A stretch of 64,000 nt of DNA from Sepioteuthis lessoniana (taxonomy: Eukaryota; Mollusca; Cephalopoda; Myopsida; Loliginidae), in contig CAUZXS010004341.1 in the NCBI GenBank assembly GCA_963585895.1, positions 7,501 to 71,500 on the forward strand, read 5' to 3'. Below are positions 31,291-42,254 of this stretch, piece by piece; position 1 is the stretch's first letter, and every line of letters begins with the position of its first letter. The notes under the pieces are model-generated. The model saw nothing but the letters and a program-made list of their open reading frames with translations, was not told the origin of the DNA and ran no database searches. The translations under genes and the position numbers were made by a program.

Positions 31291-32250
31291 GGTAAAACAA
31301 TGTTATCATTGTTTTCTTTAAGATACGAGAGTGCTGAAAAGTTCGTGATTCGACCAAGATTGTCTTGAGCATGGCTGCTTCTCAAAATGAGGTGAGGAAT
31401 TAAGTTTTGCAGTTCTGTAGATTTTGGAAATAAATTAATTCCTAATAATATCTGTTTGGGTTGAGTAATGTTCCACAAGAAAATAATAAGATTCTGGTAT
31501 CTTTTGTTTAGAAGAAAATTAACTTTTTATAAAAAATAAAAAAAGAAAGAAAAGGTTGTCAGCATACTTATTTAAATCTGATACCGTACATTGGGTGAGA
31601 CACAATAAAAGTAGCACAGTGTTATGTAGCGATAAATATTTTTATGATTTGATATCAGAAATCAAGATCCATTTCCCAAGACACAAAAGAATAATGATTA
31701 TGATTCTATGCTTTGATTGTTGTCATATAAACTTGCTAAATTCCATTTCCCTAGACAGTGAGTCAGAGTTCTCACACAGTCTTGAAAGCGCCATTTTTGT
31801 CTGCACGTGCCTACACAAATTACCTATTTACTCCCGGGCTTTTTAGTCATCAAATTTTCTTGTATTGTCGGCGGATAATTTCATTAGAACAATTAAAATT
31901 ACATCAAAACATTTACTGAGTGAGAAAATATATCATGCGTCTTGTAGTGCATAAAAGTAAATACAGTTTATTACGTAAAAGTGAATTATATGATCCCTTA
32001 CTTAGCTTAGCACAAGGCCAGGAGTATAACGCACCCAGTCAGAGTCGAATTCTTCTGTTAGTTCTGGCTTCACAACAATTACACCACGATAAATATTCAG
32101 AATATTCAGAAGTTTAAGACAGCTATTTAGATTCAAACACACTTCCGACAAGGCTTAGAATACGCTAACTAAAACAGTTTTTAAAAAGTTGGTTTGTTTT
32201 TATTTTGTTTTAGATCAACCCTCTGGGGTTATCTAATGCCAAATGCTGTT
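31291..32250. other. Stretch with a fragment of the long foldback family, otherwise unrecognised
   Basis: AATAATATCTGTTTGGGTTG then AGTAATGTTCCACAAG (31,456-31,492) matches the arm motif of the 6.9-kb foldback family. No gene was recognised; short frames lack domains. Confidence 0.4.

Positions 32251-32252
<2 letters not shown>

Positions 32253-32335
<83 letters not shown>
32253..32335. repeat. (CA)n-(TA)n microsatellite
   Basis: About 15 CA units, then about 25 TA units. Confidence 0.95.
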
Positions 32336-32341
<6 letters not shown>

Positions 32342-32347
<6 letters not shown>

Positions 32348-32571
32348 ATCGTGGTAAGGAAGAGACACACCGTGACGTAAAGAGTTAACTATTTATTAAC
32401 TGAAATGGTACAGTCTAACAAATAATATAAGTCTCGCGCTGTGGGTGTTACGTCCGAAGTTGGTCTTTCTACTGACCGAGTTCTTGCAGAACCCTTTTGT
32501 GTTTAAGAAACACGACGTCTTTTATACCTCCGCGGTACCGGAAGTCGCGTGGTACGAGCCACAATACAACA
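32342..32571 (-). mobile_element. Probable solo LTR
   Basis: Bounded by TGTTGTATCG and CACAATACAACA, hence TG...CA ends with a short inverted TGTTGTAT. On the minus strand GGTATAAAAGACG (TATA, about 32,515-32,530) precedes AATAAATAG (poly-A signal, about 32,391-32,397), the layout of an LTR. There is no adjoining gag or pol. The left boundary is blurred by TTG repeats, so the target duplication is uncertain. Confidence 0.6.
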
Positions 32572-32837
32572 TATACATATATATATATAAGTGTGATTGG
32601 TAAGTCATGGTAATCTTTTGATGGCTGTATTTTTATCTCATCAGTTGACGCCACCCTTATGAATGAGTAACTGTAGTTTCCTGACTGAATTATGTGATCC
32701 TGGCCGTTGACCTGTGAGGTCCTTCCAACTTTCATCAGGTAAAGTTCCCCCGTTGATCCGAGGTCGGGTTCATCCGCCTTACTTCAAAACCACAATGCTG
32801 TTTCCCATGGCTTCTGAAGTTTAATATCTTGATTAAA

Positions 32838-33072
32838 AAGACATGCGGGACACTGCTAAAGAAAGGCGAATTTATAAGAGACGTTCTCCTGGAGAGCCCT
32901 TCATACAGACGTGTAAGTGTTGGACGACCAACTAGAACTTATCTACAACAGCTCTGTACGGACAGAAGATGGAGTATAGAAAACCTGCCGGGAGCGATGG
33001 ATGATTGAGACGAATGGCGTGAGAGAGTCGGGAAAATCCGAGCAAGCTGCACAAGATGATGATGATGATTGG
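32838..33072 (+). pseudogene. RTE LINE 3' fragment
   Basis: ACATGCGGGACACTGCT, TGTTGGACGACCAACTAGAA and CTGCCGGGAGCGATGGAT align with the C-terminal coding of the 27.1-28.1 kb copy (RHAGHC, GRPTRTY, LPxAM). The fragment ends in (GAT)n at 33,055-33,070. Several stops. Confidence 0.8.
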
Positions 33073-33084
33073 TAAGTGATTAGT

Positions 33085-33860
33085 TTGTTGGTAAAATTAT
33101 TTTTAATTGAGCCACAATTCATTTGTTTACGCACTGTTAAACAGTTTTGAGTAATGTTATCCGATACTAATAACTCTATTTAATATCAATCATTTGTTTG
33201 CACACAGTTAAAAACAGTTTTAATAATGCTAATAATTCTAAATGGTTTCGATTATAATTATTATCCGAAACTATTAATTCTATTTAATATTAATCATTTG
33301 TTTGCGCTCAATTAAAAAATTAGCCCTATCAATTCTAATAATTCAAAAAGGTTTCAGGTATTGCTACGTGACAAAAATCGTTGTATTTCAACATAGATGA
33401 ATTGTATCAAGAATTGCCATTTATCATTTAGTTACAGTTTTATGGTTTCAAGTATTGCTGTATAACACTAATATTTCTATCTAATATCGATAATGATAAT
33501 CTGAGATAAAAGTTTTAACTGTTCTATTTGACCCATAGATGGGACGCTAACAGGTACTACAACAGGCATATGTGGAATTGGGAGTAATGGCAATGAAAGG
33601 GTACTCCGCATTGTTAGCTACTATGTCACAGTCCACAAAAATGGTAGTGGGCAGAACACATACTAGAAAGGAAGACAAAAGGTGGAGCAAAATGGCAGTA
33701 GAATGGTGTCTACCTTACGCAACATTTTGGTTTTATTTATTGCAGTTTATTGTTTGTACACAGTTAAATGATTTCAAATATTGCTATTCAACACTAAAAG
33801 TTATATTTGATATCAATAATCCCTTGCAAAATATTGAACAGCTTTATTTGACTTATTGAT
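33085..33860 (-). repeat. R1 repeat, expanded internal modules
   Basis: Multiple CATTTGTTTGCACACAGTTA modules, then TTTGACCCATAGATGGGACG and GGCAATGAAAGGGTACTCCG. Modules of about 70-90 bp are repeated and diverged. Confidence 0.65.
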
Positions 33861-34250
33861 GCGAAGTTTAAAAAGATCTTGAACTACATTATTTCATCGG
33901 TTCTTAATATAGCAACTAAGTATGAAGATTTTATCTGTTCAAAACAATTTGAAATTACTTTTCCTAACTGTATATGAAATGAAGTTCCAAGTATGTAAAA
34001 CGACATAAAGAATAGAATGTGGGTTCATAGATCTTTGTCAATTTTATTTTGTCCCGCCTGAAAACTTTTTACAACCCTCTTCTTTATCCTGTCTTTAAAA
34101 TGTTCTCATCTTCTCTCTTCTTCTTTGTTTTTGTTAGTCTTTTGGATTAAAAAAAAATAATTTCTTAGTCCAAGTCTGCTACAAGACAATAAGAGTCTTA
34201 CATTATCCAGCATTTCTTATGAGTCATATGTCAAAGTAGTAATCAAGATT
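33861..34250. other. AT-rich stretch without a gene
   Basis: Nothing recognised. Confidence 0.4.
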
Positions 34251-34254
34251 GTGA

Positions 34255-34375
34255 CCGGTCAGCAAGGCCTTGAATAGACTGACTGTATTCCCTGCAGAGA
34301 TGTAAGACCTCCTCCCCCAGAAAACGGACGGGTTCTGGGTATGATACTAAACAACATCCGGTAATGAGGTTTCGA
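34255..34375 (+). repeat. R1 5' fragment
   Basis: GACTGACTGTATTCCCTGCA then GAGATGTAAGACC, and GATACTAAACAACATCCGGT, diverged. Confidence 0.5.
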
Positions 34376-34384
34376 TCCGAAAAC

Positions 34385-34695
34385 TATACTTCCAACTCCA
34401 CAATTGGTTCTGTTATTTAAAATGATTTTGAATTTACTACATTGGCTCCCAGCTCTACTATGGGTTCTGATATTTAAAATGATTTTGAACTACATTATTA
34501 CATTGGCTCCAAGCTCCACTAACGGTTCTGATGTTTAAATGATTTTGATCTAAATTACTACATTGGCTCCCAGCTCTACTATGGGTTCTGATATTTAAAA
34601 TTATTTTGAGCAACATAGCTTCATTTGCCCTCAAGCTCCACTATGGGTTCTAAAGTTTAAAATGGTTTTGAACTACATTACTGCACTGGTTCCTA
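34385..34695 (+). repeat. 60-bp minisatellite
   Basis: About five units built around CATTGGCTCCCAGCTCTAC, TATGGGTTCTGATATTTAAA and TGATTTTGAACTACATTA. Starts lie near 34,390, 34,440, 34,501, 34,561 and 34,622. Confidence 0.9.
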
Positions 34696-34963
34696 AAACA
34701 TTCCAGTCACAACTAAGTATCTAATGTTTATCTCTTTAAAAAGATCGTGAACTTTTATATACATTGGCTTTTAAAAGATTGATATTACAACTATGTATAA
34801 AAAGTTTAACAGTTTAAAATTATGAAGATACTTTTCTGTACTGTATATGAATGTAGACCATAACTGTTTAACAGACGTCAGTATAAAAAAGCTAACAAGT
34901 GTTGATATACCGAAAAACAACCAATCAATTAACTCTCCATCCGTCGTAGTTTTCGTTCAAATA

Positions 34964-35882
34964 CAGGGTGCTCAGAATAGATGCAGCCCATTAACATGTT
35001 AATGATTTATTACTGAAACATTTTCCCATGTCAGTTGGTGTGAGTTTATGCTTGATATGGATCCTGTATGGGTACAGCTGAAAATCCTTCTTTAAGATTC
35101 TTTGTAACGATGCACGTGATAGACCAACTTCTTAGCAACGTCTTCGGAGGGACATTTTCGGACTTCTTCCGACAGAAACTTTCACTGCATCCACATTGTC
35201 AAGACATCTCGCAGTCAACTTCCTGTCAGGTCTGGGATTTTCTGTCTTTTTGTTCAAGTTGTTTACTGACCCTGTGGCTTGAAATTTGTTTATCCAAGGA
35301 TAAATTTGGCTTTCCTGGGGATAATTGTTAAGTTAAACTTCCTGCAAAATTTTCTCGGCAATTTTGAATGATTTTATTTCCAAATAAGTTGTAACGCAAA
35401 ATGCTTTTTCTTCTCTTGTCCAAGGCATTGTGATCGAGGATTAATAGATCAAAATAGATGCAACCCATTAATATGATAATGATTCATTTCTGAGACAAAC
35501 GCAATGACGGTTGCTTATTTGGAACACTTCCCGTAAAAAAATGCTTGCCAGAGACATCAGATCAATGTTGTTGTTTTTTTAATTGTTATATTATAAGCTT
35601 CCAGGTCATGCAATTTTTTTTTTTTTTTAGTTTCTTGTCTTAATAATTATTCATTTTTATACTAATGGATTGTATCTATTTCGAAACAATTTTGAATGAT
35701 TTTGTCTCTAAATAAGTAGTGATACAAAATATTTTTCCTTTCTTGTCGAAGGCCATGGGATCGAGGATTAGTGGTTGTTATAGTATACTATTTTCAAATC
35801 AGAAACAAAAAAAAGAACACAACATTATTATTTGTGGAGTGATTAGCAGCCACATGGGTCCCATGTATATTGAGACACACTG
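34964..35882 (-). mobile_element. DNA transposon remnant with TA target duplication
   Basis: Ends CAGGGTGCTCAGAATAG and the complement of CAGTGTGTCTCAATATA are inverted repeats flanked by TA (34,962-34,963 and 35,883-35,884). The interior shares both ends with the 431-bp element at 47.1 kb, in opposite orientation. A second subterminal copy (ATAGATGCAACCCATTAAT) sits at about 35,455. The TA target and the transposase relic fit the IS630/Tc1/mariner superfamily. Confidence 0.75.
35040..35285 (-). pseudogene. HTH transposase N-terminal fragment
   Basis: On the minus strand about 80 codons read through one stop (at 35,132-35,134). They contain TENPRPDRKLTARC, DNVDAVKVSVGRSPKMSLRR and EVGLSRASLQRILKKDFQLY then PYRIHIKHKL. 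This pattern is the helix-turn-helix N-terminal domain of a widespread animal transposase group (DUF4817-type). The catalytic domain is missing. Confidence 0.75.
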
Positions 35883-35932
35883 TAGACAGGAAGAGAGTTA
35901 AATAATATGTAACGGAAGTGTGTGTGTGTTTA

Positions 35933-35934
<2 letters not shown>

Positions 35935-35965
<31 letters not shown>
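35935..35965. repeat. (GA)n microsatellite
   Basis: About 15 GA units. Confidence 0.9.
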
Positions 35966-35967
<2 letters not shown>

Positions 35968-36347
35968 AAGGGAATGAATGAAGTGGCTATGATCCAGCGG
36001 GTAATAGAAAATGTCGATTGTAGAAGATACGCTTTGGAAAGGTGGGATAGAGGCGTCTTTGAAACACATTAAAAGGAGTTTGATTTGGACGCTTCAAGAG
36101 ATAACCGCAAGAGATTATCAGGACACGTTGCTGACTGAGATGAATAATGTTGATGTGAAAAATCGCTGAAATTAAGCAACGTCGATCTTGATAAATACTG
36201 AGGTGAGTGACCGATTAGAAATAACGGGTAATATAAATAACATTTCCCCTTTCAACTTTTATAACCTTTCACGAAGAAAAGCTTAAGATATTATAAAAAG
36301 AAATCAAACAACAGAAATGAACAAATAAAACAAGGAAAGTAAGAAGA

Positions 36348-36408
36348 ATTTCTTGGTTTTACGGTATATCAATCCTTGTTGGGCTATTTAATCCCGATGT
36401 CAGGTATT
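36348..36408 (-). repeat. SINE-B/R1 tail fragment
   Basis: GGTTTTACGGTATATCAATC then GGGCTATTTAATCCC; complement of the shared tail. Confidence 0.6.
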
Positions 36409-36464
36409 TTCAAGCAAATGGTTTCAAGTAAGAAATGATAATAATCACTTGACCTTACCTAATT

Positions 36465-36825
36465 CAGTCCTGGCCCACTGGGCTGGGACGCACTTCAGCT
36501 GGCCATGTTCACTGATAAACGAATTGGGGGCATCTTGGCTCGGGGACAGTCGAGTGAGGCTGACTGACGCAGGTGCCGGGGAGACTCAGTATTTGCGTTT
36601 CGTGGATGAGACTAGAGTCCTTGAGCCCTAGGCTCTAACTCTCTCCGGAAGGGCTAGGTTTATCACCTGGCACTTAAGCCGCCCCCTTTTTTAGGAGAAT
36701 GCTGACGGGACTCAAGGCGTGTGCGAGCTACGTTCCTGCACTTGGTACCTACAATAAAAAGGCCTTGTGCCAAACTCGGGCGTACGTGAGGCGCATTGCA
36801 AATAGCAGTAGCGTCAAGTTACTCT
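36465..36825. other. GC-rich island, no gene recognised
   Basis: About 350 bp distinctly richer in G+C than its surroundings. It contains GGTGCCGGGGAGACTCAG, TCCGGAAGGGCTAGG and CACTTAAGCCGCCCCC, then an AATAAA near 36,751. A 60-codon frame (36,449-36,631) has no recognised domain. It stands just upstream of LINE sequence on the same strand and could be its 5' region, another element, or a regulatory island. Confidence 0.4.
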
Positions 36826-36879
36826 TTTTAATACGAACAATTTATTCACAATTATATGATTTCAATTGACTATTTCTGT

Positions 36880-37330
36880 TTAATAATAATAATAATAATA
36901 AATGTGACGGTGATGCCAATTATTGTTGGAGTACTTGAAACGGACCCAAAAGTTATAGGAAAGAGACGAAGGTCACGAGTTTAGGTGAAGAATTGAGACC
37001 ACCAAGGTTATAACATTATTGAAATCAGCTCAAATTCTTTGAAGAGTTTTTGGGAACTGAAGAGACTTGCTGCCACTTGGACCTCAGTTAAAAAAAACAC
37101 TAATCAAAACTAACGGGAAAGCATGCAGTGAATATAATAAGCATAATGGTTGAGTCACAGATGAAACAATCTGCGAAGTAAAGGTGTGAAGGTCGGTTAG
37201 AATACACAGTAAAGCTCTGGAGACTATAGGAGACTTGTTGTCACTCTAACTCCAGTGAAATACCACCAATTAAAATTGGTGTGAAAAACTTGCTAGGAGT
37301 GAAATAAATGAATAATAATGATAATAAAGA
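36880..37330 (+). pseudogene. R2-like LINE C-terminal end and 3' UTR remnant
   Basis: An (AAT)n run is followed by codons reading NVTVMPIIVGVLETDPKVIG, then a decayed stretch. This resembles the C-terminal tail of a LINE reverse transcriptase family I associate with octopus and other invertebrates. GAGACTTGCTGCCACTTGGA (near 37,062) and GAGACTTGTTGTCACTCTAA (near 37,226) are two copies of the following untranslated segment. The second copy ends in another (AAT)n-like run. Confidence 0.55.
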
Positions 37331-38290
37331 TATCTGAAAAAGTCATAAACTTCATCACAAAAGCCATGAAAATAGGACGGTGAAATTAGGAGAGGGAGGA
37401 CAAAACCAAACAGAGGTGAATATCCAGAGAGGCATCTTCCAGAGAGACTCATTCTCGCCATTGTTATTTGCTACAGCAATGATTCCACTTGATCATATTT
37501 TTAGGAAACGGACAAGTTGCTACCAATTTTCAAAACCAAAAGAAAAGATTAATCGCCCTATGTACGTGGATGATATTAAGATATTTGCCAAAAATGGAAA
37601 AGAACTGGAGAACCTGATACAAACAATAAGAATATACAGCCAGGATATTGGAACGGAATTTGGCATCGAAAAATGTGCCATGCTGATAATAAAAAGGGGG
37701 AAAAGAGAAACAACAAAAGCAGCAAGTAAAGTTGGTGACCGTAGTCGAGAGTAACCCGAAGGCTCCCTTTTCAACTGCTACTACACCAAGGTGTAGGAAA
37801 AGGCGCTTCTCCTTCCTCTGGATTGCTCCACTTTACCCTTGATCCGTACCTTATAATGCCGAGTGTTGAGGAAGGCGGCATCAAGTACCATTTTTGGAGT
37901 CTTTGGTATGACTCGATCAGGGATTGAACCCCGATCTCCTGTACCATTGGCGAACACTCTACTCATTAGGCCCATAGCTCGGTTACAGAAGCGATAGAAC
38001 TGCCAAATTAGAAAAGAATCAGAAAGCTTGGAGAGAAGGAAAATTACAAGTGCTTGGGAATATTGGAAGCTAACACAATCGAACAGAGATGAGGGAAAAA
38101 ATAAGAAAAGAGTTCCCCAGAAGGACGATAAAACTTTTCGAAAACTAACTCTGCAGCAGAAATCTCACCAAAGGAATAAACATCTGGGCAGCCCCCCTTG
38201 TAAGATACTCGGGACCATTCTTAAAATAGACGAGGGAAGAACTTAGACAAATGGACCAGAGGACAAGAAAATTGATGATGATGCTCGAGG
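37330..38290 (+). pseudogene. R2-like LINE reverse transcriptase interrupted by SINE-A
   Basis: KVINFITKAMKIG precedes a frameshift into a 125-codon frame (37,380-37,754) with VNIQRGIFQRDSFSPLLF (RT block with the QGDSLSP-type motif, G changed to R) and PMYVDDIKIFAKN (YVDD catalytic pair at residues 62-65). It continues to GIEKCAMLIIKRGKRETT. Coding is broken by SINE-A at 37,724-37,982 and resumes with EAIELPN and GEKENYKCLGILEANTIEQR. It then decays with stops to about 38,290 (WTRGQEN). Part of the C-terminus and all of the N-terminus are missing. Confidence 0.8.
37724..37982 (-). mobile_element. SINE-A inserted in LINE coding sequence
   Basis: Complement of a complete SINE-A, from AAGTAAAGTTGGTGACC to CATAGCTCGG. 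The flanks ACAAAAGC (before) and ACAGAAGC (after) look like a diverged target duplication. Removing the SINE restores the expected order RETT-EAIELPN in the LINE. Confidence 0.9.
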
Positions 38291-38625
38291 ATTTACACGT
38301 GATAGATTACATGTAGCAAACTAGCATAAAAGGAGTACAGACCTATGCACGACTGAATGGAAAAGATGATTCACTGAAAATTGCTCAGGAGATGAAAATT
38401 TAACCATACTACCAAATAATATATGCACAAAGCACAATCTGTCCAAGAGAATGAAACATAGGAAAGAAGAAAAAAAAACTTGCTATCAAATGGATATTGC
38501 CGTTCTAGTAGACCATAGAGTGAAAATAAAAGAAATTGAAAAGATATACAAATACTTGGACATTGCTAGAGAACTGATGAACATGTGGGTAACGGTAATA
38601 CCATCCACAAAGACTTGAAAAAAAG
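38290..38625. other. Stretch without a recognised gene, probably LINE-derived
   Basis: AAAATTGCTCAGGAGATGAA and GAAATTGAAAAGATATACAA hint at continued decayed LINE coding, but no block is clear. Confidence 0.35.
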
Positions 38626-38629
38626 ATAG

Positions 38630-39250
38630 CCCAGTCGGCTTGAGGCTGCAGAATACAACGACTGCATCTCTACAGAGGAGTAAGACTCCTCCAACGAGTG
38701 TCCTGTATATGACACTAAACAATCTGATGGCGAGGCTTCAGTAATGCTAGAGCTTTAGAGAATACGGAGTATCTCTTCATTGCCAAAGCTCCCTGGTCCA
38801 CTCTGCCCTGGAGTGGTAGCAACTGATAGGGTCCTATCTATGGTTCAAATAGAACTGTTTGATATTTAAATACAGACAAAAGACTCATGCTAAATTGATT
38901 TGTTTGAAATAGAACTGTTTGATCATTTAACTGTGTGTAAACAAATAACTGATATTTAATTGAATTGTGAGTGATACATAGCAATACATAACGAACCATT
39001 CAACTCCGTCAAGATACTAAACTGAATTATTTGAAATAGAACATTTTGAAGTAAATAGAATTATTTGTATTAGATAGAAATAAGTGAAATCATTTAATTC
39101 TGCGCAAAAAATTGCTTATACTCGTTTAAAAATGTTATCGACAAAATGTGTTTAGAAAGCATATATCTAATATATATGTAAAAAAGGATTTAGAATTAAT
39201 TAACCTTCAATAGTTGATATGCCATCAAACCAAACCAAACCAAACTAAAC
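38630..39250 (+). repeat. R1 repeat, near complete
   Basis: AGCCCAGTCGGCTTGAGGCT, CATCTCTACAGAGGAGTAAG, CACTAAACAATCTGATGGCG, GGTCCTATCTATGGTTCAAA, several AACTGTGTGTAAACAAATAA modules, then the tail (TTTAGAATTAATTAACC, GTTGATATGCCATCAAACC) and an AAACC run to 39,250. Confidence 0.85.
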
Positions 39251-39259
39251 CAAACAACC

Positions 39260-39885
39260 CATTCGATTAAACAGTCATTTGTTTACGCACAGTTAAATGG
39301 TCAAACAGTTCTATTTCAAACATTTCAATTTAGAATAGGTCAACAAAGTTAAATGGTTCCAAGTATTGCAATGAATCACTAACAATTCAATGAAACATCA
39401 GTCATTTGTTTACACACAGTTAAATTATCAAACAGTTCTATTTCAAACATTTCAATTTAGAATCGGTCAACAAAGTTAAAGGGTTTCAAGTATTGAAACG
39501 AATCATTAACAATTCAATGAAACATCAGTCATTTGTTTACACAGTTAAATGATCAAACAGTTCTATTTCGAACAACTCAGTTGAGAATAAGTCATTTGTT
39601 TGCACCCAGTTTGAATGTCAAACAGTTCTATTAGATCCATAGATAGGACTCTATCAGGTGCTACCACCCCTGGCCATAGTGGACTTGGGAGAGATGGCAA
39701 TGAAGGAGTACTCCACATTCTTCAAATTCTCCCGCATTACTGAGCCTCGCCATCAGATTCTTTAATGTCATATATATCAGGATACTCATTAGGGAGCGGT
39801 CTTACTTGTCTGCAGAGACACAGTCGGTGTAATTTACAACCCAAGCCGACAGGGCTCAAGTGATTTAGTGCCGAGCCATGTATAT
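39260..39885 (-). repeat. R1 repeat with tandem 125-bp internal unit
   Basis: TCAAACAGTTCTATTTCAAA recurs at 39,301, 39,429 and 39,552. Later R1 modules (CTATCAGGTGCTACCACC to CAACCCAAGCCGACAGGGC) follow. Confidence 0.8.
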
Positions 39886-39929
39886 ACATTTATATCTTAA
39901 ATATTAGATTTGTAAAGACAGTTTTGTAG

Positions 39930-40682
39930 ATAACATTTAGTTTGAGGTCATTTTATTTTGCACACAGTTAATATGGTTTCAAATATTGCAATGTAACAGA
40001 CACAATTTAACATCTGTCATTTTTTCGCACATGTAGTTTGTAGGTAATTTCAGTTTTAAATGAATGAGAGCTAATTTTTTGCAACTTCTCTTGCGATTCA
40101 ATTATTCAATTATTGTATTCAAACACTTAGTTTTATTCAATATTAATCGTTTGTTTGTACACAGTGAAGTGATTATAAGTATTGCTATTTAACACTAATT
40201 ATTTCATTCCATACTATTCATTTATTTGCACACAGTCAAACGGTTTCAAGTATAGCTATGTATCACCAACAATCCAATTAAACATCATTCAATTTGTTTG
40301 CACAGTGGTTGGCTGTTTGAATTTTACGGCATATCAACCTTTGTAGGTTATTTAACGCCAAATCCATTTTTATAGAAATAATCCGTTCTATTTCAAACAA
40401 TTCAGTATAGCATGAGTACACTGTTTAATTGTGAAAAACATTTCTATTTCAAGCTATTCAGTTTATTTAAACAGTTCTAATTCAGCCAATTCAGTTCAGT
40501 ATTAGTATAGATTTTCTTTACTCACAGTTAAATGTCAAAAATAGTTCCCATTTGAAACAATTCAGTTTAGCATAAGTACACAGTTTAAATGTAAGTACAC
40601 AGTTAAATTGTCAAAAACATTTCTATTTCAAGCTATTCAATTTAGTCAAACTGTTCTAATTCAAACAATTCAGTTTAGCATA
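39930..40682 (-). repeat. R1 repeat modules, interrupted by mariner
   Basis: TTTTGCACACAGTTAATATG, GGTTATTTAACGCCAAATCC, CAATTCAGTTTAGCATAAG modules. R1 text stops at ...TTTAGCA-TA and resumes after the mariner at 41,144. Confidence 0.75.
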
Positions 40683-41143
40683 CGAGGAACATTAAATATG
40701 TTTCCAGACTTTTTTCGTATGGGCACTTTTATTGATAGTGCACACATGAAACTTTAGTCCTCTTTGAAGTAATCTCCTCCGGCTGCAATGCACTTGTTGT
40801 ACCGTTCCAACAACTTCTGGAAGGCCCCATGGAAGTCTTCTTGTGTGAGCGTGTCAATGACCTTCGTCACAGCCTCTTTCATCTCCTCAATTCCAAGCTT
40901 AAAACAGAATTTTATTGCATATCGTTCTTCTAAAGTGTCCTCACGTCCAGACTGCATTTTTGAAAGCCACCAGCTGTGACAATCTGGCTTTAGTAGGGTG
41001 TATTCCAACTCCTGCTGTAGCTGTTGATTTGAACCTGGAATAAAAATTGTCCAGTCATCCAATCACATAGTGAATTTTCTAGAGTCTACGACAATTTTAA
41101 ATTCCAACACAAAAAAGTCTGGAAACTTATTGAATGCACCATG
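40683..41143 (-). mobile_element. Mariner deletion derivative (461 bp)
   Basis: Ends CGAGGAACATTAAATATG and the complement of CATGGTGCATTCAATAAG, with TA on both sides (40,681-40,682 and 41,144-41,145). The R1 host text reads through when the element is removed. It keeps both termini but lost the middle of the transposase gene. It is the same family as the element at 22.9 kb, with a different deletion. Confidence 0.9.
40754..41062 (-). pseudogene. Mariner transposase deletion relic, in-frame fusion
   Basis: A 102-codon open frame joins an N-terminal piece (EERYAIKFCFKLG) directly to the C-terminal end (EEMKEAVTKVIDTLTQEDFH to GGDYFKED). All three catalytic Asp positions are lost. The frame is open only because the deletion happens to preserve phase. 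No function is implied. Confidence 0.8.
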
Positions 41144-41145
41144 TA

Positions 41146-41645
41146 AGTGTGCAGTTTAGTTCTATTTACACCATAGATAGGGCCCTATCAGGTGCTACCA
41201 TTTCGGTCCGGAGTGGACCAGGGGGCAATGGCAATGAAGGGGTTCTCTGCATTTCCCAAAGCCCCAGCATCACTCATGGCGGGGGTTACCCCTCAGCAGA
41301 GGTGCAGTCGGTTTATTCTACAGCCCCAGCCGACTGGCTAATTGTTTGCACGGTTTTAAATGATCAAACATATCTGATTCTAAAAACTCAATTTAGCATA
41401 AGTTTACAGTTTAAATGTCAAATAATCATATTGGACCAATAGTTAGGGTTCTATCAAGTGCTACCACTCCGGGCCAGAGTGAACCTGAAATCAGTAAAGA
41501 AGTACTCCATATTCTCTAGAACTCACGGACGGGAACCTTGCCATCAGATTGTCCAATGTCATATCCTGGACACTCGTTAGTGGGGAAGGGTGTAACCCCA
41601 GCAGTCGGTGTATTCTACTCCCCCTACCGAATGGACCGAAAGGAA
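41146..41645 (-). repeat. Two R1 3'-to-5' segments in tandem
   Basis: The first runs GTTCTATTTACACCATAGAT to CAGCCCCAGCCGACTGGC (ends 41,338). The second (41,340-41,645) repeats the same order, with CTATCAAGTGCTACCACTCC and GTGTATTCTACTCCCCC. Confidence 0.8.
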
Positions 41646-42240
41646 TAGATGCTTGAATGAGTTTAGCACAAGATGAAATGATTTAAATCACGTGACAAAT
41701 ACTGTGACATGACATTAACGTGCACGTAAATTCTACCCTCTTATCTCTTACGGGTGCGTCCCTTAAGAAATACTCGTTACATTCAGCAATTTGCTGTTAG
41801 ATGAGAAAAGACAAATAAAAGAATCAATATCGAACGCGGAAATTCAGCCAGAAATACCAGAAGCGAATATGGAAATTGTGTTAGATGAAATACGTCAAGA
41901 ATTAAACATAAAAAAAATCGGGTCATGAGTGACGTGGTAGTGGCGGTGGGGGAGACACAACATATCACAAGGGAAATGATAAATTGCCACAACTGTGTGA
42001 CATAATCGTAAATCACGAACGATAAACGCCGAATTTAGAAGTACAAAAAAGCGAACGATATTTACGCTTTTTCCGTGATCTTTTCTAATGATGAAATTTT
42101 CGAGTTTCAAAGATTTTCACTGGAATCGGACAAGCTTCTACTGGTGTTTGTTTCAGGAATACAAATTACAAAATCATTCCATATTTCTTTTCTCTATATT
42201 GGGATATTCCATAATATTTTCCTCTGCATGGCCCGTCAAA
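41646..42240. other. Stretch without a recognised gene
   Basis: Possibly single-copy. Short frames on both strands lack domains. Confidence 0.4.
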
Positions 42241-42254
42241 AATTATACTCCTGG

